Source of the DNA: Membranipora membranacea
Taxonomy: Eukaryota; Bryozoa; Gymnolaemata; Cheilostomatida; Membraniporidae
Assembly: GCA_914767715.1 (NCBI GenBank)
Contig: OU612072.1
Location: 24,554,001 to 24,618,000, forward strand
Direction: 5' to 3'
Length of the DNA: 64,000 bases
Shown here: one piece after another, positions 1-11,687 of the stretch
Numbering within the stretch: the first letter of the stretch is position 1
Layout of the letters: every line of letters begins with the position of its first letter
The notes under the pieces: generated by a model
Told to the model about the DNA's origin: nothing
Seen by the model: only the letters and a program-made list of their open reading frames with translations
The model's database searches: none
Translations under genes and position numbers: made by a program

Positions 1-1
1 G

Positions 2-3000
2 TTGAACTCTGAAAAGAAAATTGGAAGTCTCTACCACATGATTGCTGGGTACCTTCGCCATAATGTTGAGTTCAACAATGAGGAGTGGAAAGTCAGGAAG
101 ACTGAGCTAAACAATGATTTGCTTCACAGTCAAATACAACAAGCATGTGAAAAAAACCTACTCAGTCGACTAGATTCAGATGAGCGGGACAAATGGGAGG
201 AAAATACGCCTTCTTTTGTTGTAGCTGAGGAATTACCTAGCCATGAAGGAGAGTTCAAAATCATAAAACCTGAAATAGCTGATGAAGAAGAGGGAAAGGC
301 CTATACCTATCATCATCCGAAATATGAACAAGTGTTTGTGAGAGTCTATGAGCCGGCAAGTCCTTCAAAGAGCGAGTACTGTGTTGGGGAAGGGACATCG
401 ATTGCATCAACCCTGGTGAGCCATGCAGTACATGTATGATTACGCCGCTTTCAATCAGATATATTTTCATGAATATTTTATTGCATTATCATGTACAGTG
501 AACAAACAATAATATTCAGGAGTTGTGAAGGATAATCAATGAGGCAATCAAACCACGTAATGTAATCATAATTAAAGCTTTTGATCACATTGAAAATTCG
601 AGTGCAGTACGAGCTGTCCAGCGGGTAAAGATTATTAACTAAACTTACTAACATATGCTCTCATATAAAACACATGGCAATATAATATGAAATCACTGTT
701 TGCTTCTGGAAACAGGTGCTGTGAATGTGATTGTTTTCATCAAAACAGCTACTCATGATAGTACAAATTCATTCTTTCCAGATGCATAAACCACACCCAG
801 AAAAGAAGCAACAGTTAGAGAAAGAGCAAGAGAGGATATATAAGCTACTGAAGAGAGAGGATCACACTGGAGATGAGTGTGATGCTCAAGACAACAAGGT
901 AACACTTGTGATCTCAACAACGCTTGAAGAAACAGAAGTCAGCTCATCCATTTACGTGTTCCGAGGGATTATCATAGACATTAATTCTCCACAACTCAGT
1001 CGATCTGAATTGGAGGCTGGCTGGCTGACATCAACACACTGGATGACTAGCTCTGACATGTTAGACAATCTTGATAGGGAATGGGAGGCAGTTACAGATC
1101 AACTTCAGGATTTTGACCAGAAAGAATTTCATAGGGGTCTGTTCCAGAAGCAGTTTGGATCCATTTGCTTAGCCTCATTGGAGAAAAACAGTATAAAACT
1201 AAGTGTTCCTCAGAGCAACCAGATTATATCATCAGGGTGTAGAAAACTCAAGCTTGAAGGAAGCCACGGTTCAATGGTGTTTCGACCAAAAGCAGACCAA
1301 CAACCACCAACAAGCAAGAAAAAGAAGAATGCTGAGCGACCTCAGTATCAGTTTGAGCTATCACTCACTCAGAAAGAGAATATGGGAGGCAACGGGCCTC
1401 AAAAGTACAGGATAGTTGAGGCAATGGTAAGTATTGTTTTGACACATTTTTCTGTCCAAATTATTGAAAAAATAACTATAAGTTAATTCATTGCTCATGT
1501 TCACAACCCTTGAACTAGGAGAAACACAACCACAATTGCAAAACATTCACGCTGACATATTTCAGCCTGATTTGTCAAGTCTCCGAGTACACAGTATTTT
1601 ATTGAGTAAATTCTCAACTTGCCCAGCTAGTCAAATTTTGAATGCTAAATTAGTCTTTATATTCACTAATTTCAAATATGACGAATATATTGTTGTATAT
1701 ATGACAAAGTATATTTTTTCTAATAGATACTTCGTCATCTTTGATATTAGTCAACCATAATGTGCACTGCATCAATTCTAATTCCAATGCTAATTATCAT
1801 GCTGGTAGGGGATAAATTCCTGAACTTGCCCATAATTTAAGGTCCATTCAGTTGGTTTGGAGTGTAAAATTATATTTCCTCGACATTGGATGTGTTATAA
1901 ACTTTACATAAAATTTTCATTTTATGATATATATTTTATTCGATTGCTTTGTAACATTCTAGATCATCAACAGAAATACTCATTATCTGCAATGAATATT
2001 TACTACCATTGTAATGGTATGGCATCATCCTCTGCAGTAGTAACAGTACTTAGATCTTTTTAATCTGCTTTTTGTAGTGCCTCCCACAAAGTTGTCGGCA
2101 ACCAGCAGATATGGACCCATTTGTCTCCCTGTATCCCCACTTTAAAGAGTCAGCTTCATCAGGTACAGAATCAAGAACTTCAGTAATCAGTATGCACCAA
2201 GTTCACACAAAAGTTCACAAAGGAAAACATTATCTGAAGGTGCACACAGAGGAGTTAAAATCAGACTTTTTCATCCTTGCACAAGGATCCTTCGGAAGCA
2301 TCATACTCCCAAGCATCACCTACCATGACCCACTTAACAGTTGGAGCAGCACCACATGCATAAGGAAAGAGCCAGTACTCACTCACTATTTGGAAAGTCA
2401 GTGGAAAAGCAAGTTTGATGAGAAGATGACAAAGTTTTGCCTGTTTCTTCAAACATCAGGTGAAGCTATCAAACCTCTTGAAGTCACAGTGAAGATGAGC
2501 GACAAGGTGATTTTTGCAAAACCGAACAAGAATAGGCTTTCGGATTCAAGTCTGATCCGTGTGTGGGCTCATGATCCAAGAGTGAAAGCTTTGTATAGTC
2601 ATTTAATGGATTCTGAAAAAGGGAAGTCAGCTCTCTCAGACATTCATGAACACTACAAGGATAAGAAACAACTCAGTCCAGAAGATCTGATGGAGGAGGA
2701 ACGTACTAAACGATTCGAAGCTGATCACGGAAACAACCTGCCTTGTTCATTCATGTACCCCACAATGCAGATTGAGCATAGTTTCCTACCCATACTCTGC
2801 CACGTAGGATTTGCTAAGGATAGTGAAAATATATATGCCTGCCCTACACAACCTGTTTCTGGATGCTTGGTAAGAGCAAGTGACAACAGGGCTCATCTCA
2901 AAGCAACACAAGAAGGACAAGCTCCAGTAAAGATAACGGGAGAAACTATCACAAAGCTCATAGATATATATGAGGATAGAATAAATAGAGATACTAAGTA

Positions 3001-3502
3001 CAAAAGTAAAGCTAAAAGTGGAAGCAATCCACCATTAGCATCTGAACCCACTGAAAGCTCAATCACCCAAGGAGCTTGTCTTGAGGCAGCCCAAGAAAAC
3101 AAAGACGATGATAATGGAAAATTGGAAAAAACATCGATCAAAATGCAAAACAAAATTGAGGACTTCCAAAACCTAACATCTGGGGGAGGGGAGGGAGAAG
3201 AATTGCTCAGAATGCAGGCTGGTAATGGAGACCCACTGCTACTTGAGAATCAAGGCAATTTGGATGGAGGGGAGGAGGAACCTTTACTCAGAATGCAGGC
3301 TAGTAATGGAAACTTAACAGAGATAGAAGCACAAGGCAATGTGGATGGAGAGGATGGAGACCCTTCGCTCAGAATGCAGGCTAGTAATGGAAACTTACCA
3401 GAGATAGAAGCACAAGGCAATGTGGATGGAAAGGATGAAGACTCTTTGCTCAGAATGCAGGCTGGAAGAAGGAAGAGGTCGAGATGGAGATGTTGCTGGT
3501 GA
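2..3502 (+). CDS. Unrecognised three-exon gene, 5' end outside the window
   Basis: Proposed coding exons are <2-415, 782-1426 and 2078-3502. All junctions are phase 0 with good sites (CTG|GTGAG, TTTCCAG|ATG, ATG|GTAAGT, TTTTTGTAG|TGC), giving about 828 codons. I do not recognise the protein. The first part is charged and mostly hydrophilic. Exon 2 begins with a K/E-rich helical stretch and includes a lysine run (KKKK near 1317-1328). Exon 3 has a folded-looking region (residues such as GSFGSIILPS) followed by a low-complexity acidic tail with 27-residue tandem repeats, ending in a basic/Trp/Cys cluster (RRKRSRWRCCW). No signal peptide or membrane segment is visible in the part present. The window starts inside the open frame, so the true start lies upstream. 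No canonical AATAAA was seen just after the stop. The gene model is well supported by phase agreement; its function is unknown. Confidence 0.7.
3203..3466 (+). repeat. Coding 81-bp tandem repeat, three copies plus a partial
   Basis: Units at 3203-3283, 3284-3364 and 3365-3445, then a partial unit starting at 3446. Each encodes 27 residues built on LRMQA(G/S)NG, a Leu/Ile/Glu stretch, and QGN(L/V)DG plus acids. Copies 2 and 3 are nearly identical and copy 1 is more diverged. The unit is a multiple of three, so copy number can change without a frameshift. Confidence 0.9.
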
Positions 3503-6500
3503 TGATCAGACATATTCTATATAAATGATGTATTTCAATTAGAGTTATGGGGCTCTCTGCTGTCTTCAGAGAAAATAGAGCAATCTTCAATCTTCAAAAC
3601 AACTGGACTCCAGATGAGTCTGCTGTACCTAAATGACTGTGAGAATTGAAACAACAAGCTTAATGGTTAATGAAGATGATCATATTTTTCTAGACAAACA
3701 ATATACCTGGTGGGGCTCAAACCCAGGATCCTGTGATCCAAAATCAGTAGCATGGATGGGTTTTGACAGGGAGGGTGGTTTTGGTTTGTTGTTGTATGGA
3801 GTTACCTGTTCAAACCAACAAACCCATCCTGAGTAGATAACTCCAACTCCAGTCAACTTGAAATGGGGAAATCTTCGATCGGTTTTTCATTTAAATCTTT
3901 TCTTCAACTTTGAAACGCTCAATCTTCAATCTTCAGTAGAATACGCGGGTAGCCCCAGTTATCAACTTTTACAAATGTTTGATGTTTTAAATTGAGTTTC
4001 AGCGGTAGAATTATGTGAGTTACATGATATGAGATAATATGATGAAAGAGATTAAATTGCTCAGCATTCTTTCATTGTCATGTGATGATAGCGCTGTAAA
4101 AGGAGAGGGCATTGTTTTTGATGAATTATCCCAACCTTCAGTATCTCTTTCCTTTCAAAAGCTTTATCTAATCTGTATGTCGGTGGCATACGTTGTTTTA
4201 GTCCAAACTGACTTGAGCTGTTTCCATTTCAAGTACCATGAACAACAGAAACACAAAGAATTGGAACATAAAGTCATTACTGTAGAAATATCCTACTCCT
4301 GCTCATTCAATTTCTTTTATTTTTCATTGATATATATTGCATGATTTTAGCTTCTGATATAATGAAATTTGATAAGCTATTTAGTACTTTCTGAGTCGTA
4401 TTTTAGATTTGCATGAGTGTAAGTTTGGCACCAGAATTATTGTCATGGTCATACTCCTGGCACAGCAAATTCACATGGGAATTTAATTAATCTTCATAAT
4501 TAACAAGACAGGGAGCGGCCTACCTATTTTACTCTTCTAGTATTTCTGCTATTCACTATTATCGCAAACTGGTTGCGAATATTATTGTACCAAATAAATA
4601 GTTGTAGTTAAAGAATTGTAGAGACTTGTACTTTATATTTTCATCAATATGCAACAAAAAAGTGGTTGGATTTTTGTGATGAATAATATTTAAATATACA
4701 GCTATGATAATATACGGTTCAGAGCTATTTGGTAATCAAAACATTATTGTGTTATAAAAAAATAAGGAGCGTAGTAGCATAACAGCTTTGGTGCACGATT
4801 CCTTACCGCGCTAAAATTCCAGGAGTAGTTCAATGGTTACATGGTTTTTGTGGCTTTTTCAGATTTATGTACCCATTGGACAGGTAGATAAGACTTCAAC
4901 CAGAACATCAAATTCATTCCGAAGTTAGCTTAGATCAATAATTTTATGCTACTGACCCATAGTAAAGATAATAAATTAAAGCCACAAACAGGTGGTAAGC
5001 TAGTTTGATTTGAACTTCGAAAAACCAATATTGACCATAACATAACACAACAATTATTAACTAAGATTTTTTGATGTGGGTTGAACTGGTAGTAATGTAA
5101 ATTTTCCCAGGGCCATTCCTTAAGGGAGGACAGCTGCACTATTGCCCAACTGCGCATTTGCAAGGTGCCCAAGGATGCAATTTTGCAAATATGCACCTAT
5201 TTGTTACTAATAACAAGACAGCCAGTTCTCTATTCAATCATATGGTAACAATCCTTAGAGAGCTGATGAGTTTGTCAGCCATCAAAACAAGAGGTCAATA
5301 ACAATTTTGATATACTGACACCATTAATTCAATAGTAATATTTGACCTGAATGGTATTGAACTTTTATGGATCAATTAAACCTTGATGGTGGTCGTTTCT
5401 ATAGTTGTTTGATGCCTTTTTTAAATACTCGCCAACCGATTCCAAGCTGGAAGGTAAATTTCCTACGATGTGGTCAAAGGCATAGTCATTGGGGTATGGT
5501 ATGTTCACATGAAAATCCGAAGTAATTAATTCTGTCTGATGATGTGTATATAGCTTTCACTCCAGAATGAGGTTGTTGGTAGAATGTCTGCTTCCCACAA
5601 TTATATATCCCTCTAAGTTTTCTCTTTTGTAATTGTGTGATTTGATGGCTGGAACGCTTGGAACAAATATGAGCATGTCTTTTATGTTGTTTGTAAGAAT
5701 AAAGTTGAGATAGCTCCAACTAAGTGGCAGCGCACTTAAATACGGAGTAATACGTCATTGCATACTGCTATAGCTAGTAAAAAATCAATCACAGTAGGAA
5801 ATCTAATACGAGCTGGCATCAGATCACTTTGAAACTAATGATTTGTTTCTTCCTGATTTATCATTTGCAGTTCCAGTTGCGTTATGGCTGGACGATTCCG
5901 AGGCCAAGTGCTGATTTGGCCGGAATCCAACACGGCTAAACATCACAGACGGGCAATAAATGGTCCGAATTGCAAAGTGTCAGCCCCAGGCTTTTCAGGG
6001 ATTCGGTGTTTCAACCCGTAACTCACAAAAGACCTAATAAAATATTTTCTATGAATTCAAATTTTATTCATGAAAAAATAGAATCATATCTAAGGTTTCA
6101 CTGGAAATCGACCAGGGATAAATGATATTAAAGCTCGGCCCCTTTTAATTAGGACCTTGTTTTCTGGTATGAAAAATTGCCTAAAGTACTCGTCCAGGCA
6201 TATGCCATATGCTTTGCCAAGCTTTCATCCTGCCATTACAGAAGAAAGTGCGGCCTTGGTCAGCACCATATCCTGCTGGTAATCTCTTACATAGTCTCAT
6301 TAGTGTATCATTCCACCTCTTTAGTCACTGTTGCAGTGTTGCACTTTGGTCAGCGCCATCAATGGTCTACTGGGCGACATAAAATTGCCACAAGGTTTTG
6401 ACTTGTTGCTGAAGAACTCTTATCCGTGTGCAATATTTCCCTCATCCAATGTCAGTCATAGTGAAGAATCCATGACATTACAGGTTTAAAATGTGAACAG

Positions 6501-8120
6501 TGTTATTTACAATTTCAGATAATACTGATATCAATATATTTGGCGATGTTGTCATTCAATTTAAACTATCCCGCTCACATGTGTGATAGGATCAAAAAGG
6601 GGAGATCGATTCCTGCTAGAAGAGTAAGGATGAATGGCGCATTCCACACAGGGATCAACAACCTGCCATTCTGATTGATACAGTAATAGGCCTAAGCGCA
6701 AAACCTCCAAGGTGAGGTGTATAGCGAAGAAAGGTACTATTATATGTGGGACATTATCATCGCTGCTTGCTCTTGCCTGATGTCTTGCTGTTATTCTGAC
6801 CGAATGACTGAATGACGGCGATATGCAAGTTATCTCAAGTGCTACAGAGATGTTATTCTTGATCACCATTTTTTCAGCTGCCATATTGGTTATGCTGAGC
6901 ATATTCTTTGTTCGTAAGTACATCACAATTTATGTTCTCAGGTCTTTCATGAGGCATAAAGCATGTTAGATATAATATTATCTAAAACTCATTGCGGTTA
7001 CGTTTGTGAGTAACAGTTCAGTTTACAAGAAGCTTAAACCAGTGATGTGTTAGAACTAAGATTGAAAATATAATATCATATTATATTTTGATTTGGTTTG
7101 TGAATTTTGTAGCACCTGATTGCTGATGTTTCACATGAAATTAGCCATCAACTCTTGATCAATTAGGACTCATCTGAAACTCCTATCAATACAACTGCCA
7201 GCACTGCCACGCCAAACATACTGGAGTAGTGGATACTCTCTACAACATACTCCCCACTTTCATCACTGCCACACCCGGATTTAGTTTTTCATCCCTCCAC
7301 CACTGACAGTGGAATGGGACGCAAAAACCTGGTAGCCACACCAGGTGCATTACAGCTTGGTCTTGTCAGGATGAAGATCCAGATCTCCAATTGCCATATG
7401 AACCTGTACGTTTCTGTTTGCACTAAAATAATGATAAGGGTAAATGAAACATTGATACCAGTTTTACACACTCAAAGGTGTGTTTATATTATCAATAAAG
7501 AGTTATGTGGCATAGATAAAAATTTAGACATTACAGCAGTGATGAGATCTTTGGTTGTATGTATATAGGTATAATGTATATGCCATTCATAATGCACACA
7601 GCACTTGCCATCAAGAGGACTTTATCTATTTTTAGGCTACGAAGATAGGTATGTTAGAGACTCTCCTTGTCATTTCGTGTACGGGGGGGGGGGGGGGGAG
7701 GATACGTGTACGGGGGATATGAGTTATGCGTTTATGAAGATAATTCCAGTAGCAACTGCATTCGATCCAGCACAGCTCGAAAGAATGATGAACAGATCCG
7801 GGCTACACAACAGTTCTTTGGAAGACATCTTGTCACAGTCAGGGCAGACCTTTGGTACTGGATTTGTTGATCTATTCCAGATAATATACAGTGTCATTTG
7901 ATTATTATTGTGACCAATCATGAATTTAAACTTTATGACATTAAGCAAGGAAAACCGTTTATGGTGTTTGCTTTGCAGTTTTTGGCAATTAATAACCTGA
8001 CACATTGGGTTAATGCAAGCTTTTTAGAGTTCCAAATTTTCCAGAACATCCTGTGAAATAATTTCATTTGCAGTCATTCTGTGTGGATAGGAACATTTCA
8101 GTTCCTATTTCCTCTTTCGC
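3503..8120. other. Intergenic stretch with no supported gene
   Basis: Only short, unsupported open frames are present. Around 3705-3740 the minus strand resembles a tRNA B-box (GGGTTTGAGCCCC) without a convincing A-box, perhaps a decayed SINE. A run of 16 G lies at 7683-7698. The minus strand near 7150-7290 has a short frame with a hydrophobic stretch, but I could not find matching splice partners. Nothing else stands out. Confidence 0.5.
7683..7698. repeat. Poly-G run (16 G)
   Basis: Sixteen consecutive G residues on the plus strand. It lies inside a short open frame that I do not regard as a gene. Confidence 0.95.
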
Positions 8121-8124
8121 TTTC

Positions 8125-8345
8125 CTAGGGACCAGCCGTGGTGCAATGGGTAAGGTATAAGCTTTCCAATCGAGAGATCCCTGGTCGATTTCCAGCGGAT
8201 CACGGTGGTGCCAGGATGAGAATCCAACCTCAAATGCTACTGCGCTCCATCACAGATCCAGTCCATAGATCCATACTGATACCGAAAACCCAGAAAGACC
8301 AAGCAACATCAAGGTTTCTCACACAGTATCACTGGGTATCGAGAC
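8125..8345 (+). mobile_element. Probable tRNA-derived SINE
   Basis: The segment 8130-8200 carries a degenerate pol III A-box (GTGGTGCAATGGGTAAGG) and, about 45 bases on, a B-box-like GGTCGATTTCC. Both are typical of a tRNA-like SINE head. A tRNA-unrelated tail follows. It does not share the conserved tail of the SINE copies at 10.6 and 51.5 kb, so it would be a different family. Confidence 0.4.
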
Positions 8346-9589
8346 TATAAACGGATGTGAGTCTTATTTCCTCTTTCACTCTTCTATCCTTTTCACCAGT
8401 ACATACTTTACTTGAGGTTGATGTTGAGTACAAGAGCTCAGATGGTTCTGCACAGACAAGGCAGACTCAGAATAACTTAGGTACTGATATGTAAGCTTGA
8501 CTAATTACATCACAATGCCATGTTTTGTACTGTGGTGTTAGCTAAGGAGAGAACATGCAGTAAGTTCTTTTATTTCAATAAAGACAATCGAAGTGACTAT
8601 GATGTTTTGTCTATTGAAGACAAGGCCAAAAATGTTTGTCACGTCTTTGAACCTCTAAAGCCTCTTTGGATCGATTGAACTTCGGTTCTCCGGTTTGAAA
8701 CATTCCTAAAGAACACTCTAGTTAGATACTTGAGTTCTCAACTTGCCAGAACCTCTGAAAAACTTGTTTAGTCATCAAAACTCAACTACTCGGTTACTAA
8801 GTGAACCTTCTCTCAGAAGAATGTTTCAACTACTTGGGCAGTCTTAACAGGTTTTTGACTGCAAAAAACTCGTACTGGGCTAATTTTGAGAATAACCCTA
8901 ACACCCACGCTGTGTTGCAAGGGTTGGCCAGTGTGGAATATACTGCGCTATGGGAGGAGAACACAGCTAAAAGTCTTTCATTGGGAGATAACGCCAACAG
9001 AAAACAATCAACTTCCACCTTGATTTTTATAGTAATTGAGACGATGTTACCTCGGCCTTGCCTCGGCTTGTCAACAGAGATGTGAAACTTGGACTTATGG
9101 ATTAAAAAGTACCATATCTTAAGTAAGGTATATACTCCGAGGTACCTCCAATGCCAACAATGTTTAAGTGAAAGCGAAATTGTAAACCATGCATGTATCG
9201 AAATATTAAGATTTTGAATAATTATTAAAGATGGCAATTTTTATCTAGAAGCTTTCATCACACACTTTTTATTTGGCAGACAATTTAAGCTAACTTTGAT
9301 CAACTTAGAACATTGATCATCAATATGATTTTTACGCTACAAATTGGTTAAATTAAAAGATTTCCCAGTATTCATGGACTCGATGTAACGCCTTAAAATG
9401 GACTTAAATGAGAACCAATCATTATTCAACAAAAAAACATGTGATGAATGACTAATAAAATCAGGATAGTATATAGTAATCATAAGGTCTATGTCTGGAC
9501 CGTCGTCCAAAAAAGGCATCAGTGCCGGGCACGTGAGTCACCACCCTCCTCCTCTCTACCTGTCCCAGTCTATATGTGATAACCAGCGA
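8346..9589. other. Intergenic, nothing recognised
   Basis: A few open frames under 140 codons overlap on both strands (for example 8830-9237 minus) with no domain signature or splice partners. It lies downstream of the decarboxylase stop codon and should contain that gene's 3' UTR. Confidence 0.4.
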
Positions 9590-10962
9590 TCAGCCACTAG
9601 CTAATATCTCATTGGCTTTTGATACTGCCTGGCTCTCACAAATCAAACTGATCCTCTGCAAGGCCGAATCATCCAGCTTTCCGATCATTCTGATTACTGA
9701 CTCAATCATTGCTGCCCTTTGGTCAGGAGATATGATAGAGATATCATGCTTACAATCTGTATTTATTGGTGAGGCAGAAGCTGTTTGACGTCCGGTGGAT
9801 ATTTGGTTTGATGATTCATCATCTGATGAATCCGTTGATACGAGTGCTGAGGATTCATCACTGCCCGATGTCTCAGAATAAACTTTCTCATAGGGCTTCT
9901 TATTGTCGACCTCGCCAATGTTCTCTGCATCTGCAATGGGAGAGACAAACATGTATATGATGTGAAATGATAATGTTCTCATATAATTTCCAATACCTTA
10001 AAGCAGTAAAAACTTGCAAGCGGGCACTCTATAAACTAGGTCACGTCCTGCCTACATAGACCTGATAATGAAAACAACTTTATCTCTACCTCCTACTCGT
10101 TACCTAGATCAGGTCCAGTATGTCTGCAAACCGAATTACTCTCAAATGCCACTTTTTGCAGCTAATGGGAAGGATAAGAGGGGCGGGCAACTCAAAGAGC
10201 AGATTTACTGGATCAAACTTGAACTTTATGGCTTTTCATATAAACTCACATAAAGAACGTACTAATTCAACTTGAATATCAAACCCTATCAACCAGACCT
10301 GGTGGAACAGTGCAGGCAGTCACTTTGTACAAAGTCTCCTCAATGATCAAATCGGTGGCAGCTTCCTGTATTATCATCCAATCACGATCCAGATCTTCTT
10401 CGGTTGTATGTGGCGATGTCACACAAAACCTAAATGGCAAGTCAAAAGTACAGGCAAACACACAGAAGCACACAGACCACCTCATGTGATTTCATATATT
10501 ATAAGATAGCTGTCATCTGATAACTGTAAAATCTTATAAATAGATGTTGGTTAAAATTGCAAGTTTGTCTCTGTCTGAAGACTGAGAAATAAAGGTGCCT
10601 TAAAGGCGCGGCCAAATGTTTGGCGCCAAGACCCTTTCAGTTTGCCGGCTGGTCAGAGCACACCTGAGGCATCAATTGAGCCCAGTAGTCAGTAGAATGC
10701 GGCGGAATTCAAACCTGAGATCTCCAACGCTTGCGCATTAGAGGGCAGGCGCTCTAACCAACTGAGATACCTTCTACTCAGCTTTAATTGGAATTGAGAA
10801 TAAAACTACATCTAAAAACACATATATTAATTGTTCCTAAACAATCATAATTTGTGCTGACAATAATGTCCTACCTGATGATATACACTCCTTTCAGTGA
10901 GGCTGGTACCACCTGAATCCTACCATCCTTGTTCAGGTTCTTCTGTCTGTCTGTCTGTCTGT

Positions 10963-11003
<41 letters not shown>

Positions 11004-11203
11004 TGTCTGTCTGTCTGTCTGTCTGTCTGCCTGCCTGCCTGCCTGCCTGCCTGTCTGTCTGTCTGTCTGTCTGTCTGTCTGCCTGTTCTGTTCACTTCTT
11101 CCTTCAGTCTGAACACAATCAGTCCGAGATGACGCGGAGAAACAACTTTGAATCTGCCATCAGCTGAGACTTTATTCTCAAAATACTTTGCTGGCTTTAT
11201 TGT
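9590..11203 (-). CDS. DDC-type (group II) PLP decarboxylase, C-terminal exons only
   Basis: Minus-strand exons are about 11203-10875, 10429-10299 and 9930-9590 (TGA at 9592-9590). Splice phases agree: AG|G between the first two, then G|AT. The first exon reads FENKVSADGRFKVVSPRHLG then LIVFRLK, later NLNKDGRIQVVPASLKGVY. The second continues IIRFCVTSPHTTEEDLDRDW. These match the small C-terminal domain of aromatic L-amino-acid/tyrosine/histidine decarboxylases, which make biogenic amines in the cytosol. The last exon is a Ser/Asp/Glu-rich extension of about 113 residues that I do not recognise. The exons for the PLP-binding core (including the H-K active-site motif) were not found anywhere to the right before SOS, so the gene is a 3' fragment, has very long introns, or is broken. 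The first acceptor (near 11204) is my least certain boundary. A microsatellite lies inside the first exon. Confidence 0.75.
10595..10775 (-). mobile_element. tRNA-derived SINE, family A, in a decarboxylase intron
   Basis: Read on the minus strand, the head has an excellent A-box (TATCTCAGTTGGTTAGAGCG) and a B-box (GGTTTGAATTCC). The tail contains CAGGTGTGCTC (plus-strand 10656-10666), GCAAACTGA, TTGGCGCC and CGCCTTTAAGGCA. The same ordered tail elements occur in the element at 51.5 kb, so they are copies of one SINE family. It sits between the last two junctions of the decarboxylase, in the intron 10430-10874. Confidence 0.8.
10942..11085. repeat. (CTGT/CTGC)n microsatellite inside a coding exon
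   Basis: Thirty-six tetranucleotides alternate in blocks of CTGT and CTGC. On the minus strand they encode TDRQ and AGRQ repeats. The length of 144 bp is a multiple of three, and the same frame is used on both flanks (FRLKEEV before, NLNKDGR after). Confidence 0.95.
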
Positions 11204-11687
11204 CTTCGAGAAAGAAAAATGACAAAATTGCTAATGTCCAAGTCAAATCTCTGTGAGATATTTGTATGCTCTGGAGATTTCACCAAGGAAATTTGACTGA
11301 AACTGATTCATTGAAGAAATAACAGCAACAAATTTGTAAAATATTGAAGCATCGCTGGGCAATATGTTCACCTCAACTATTTTTTATTTATATAATGAGT
11401 CTAGTTTTGCAGCATGTGTACCTCATCCCCCTCTTGTTTAAACTAACACTGAGTCTCATTGATTGTGGAGTCGAGTGATTAGCACTATCACAGTGACCAC
11501 ATTTGGCCATCCCAACACGACCTGGTTGTTAAATTAATCTAAATTTGATGAAACAGGTCCACTGTAGAAAACATTATGTTAATAGTAATTTGGTATACCA
11601 ATAATATCATAAGGATAATACATCGTTTCAATGTTTTATGTGCAATCACACTTCTACGCATTACTCATGTATTTCCATTTTTTGTAG
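11204..11687. other. Gap between decarboxylase and EGF/lectin pseudogene
   Basis: No exon recognised on either strand. I looked for further minus-strand decarboxylase exons and for further plus-strand EGF exons and found none. Confidence 0.45.

Noticed and set aside
3690-3790. SINE on the minus strand
   Set aside because: Only a B-box-like string is present; no A-box or tail matches.
7605-7901. 98-codon frame spanning the poly-G run
   Set aside because: A frame across a homopolymer is fragile; no family match and no splice partners. The stretch after the poly-G could be an exon, but I cannot support it.
10897-11132. Plus-strand Cys-rich frames (repeats of CLSV/CLPA) at the microsatellite
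   Set aside because: They are translations of the CTGT/CTGC tract on the strand opposite the decarboxylase; all frames of such a tract are open.
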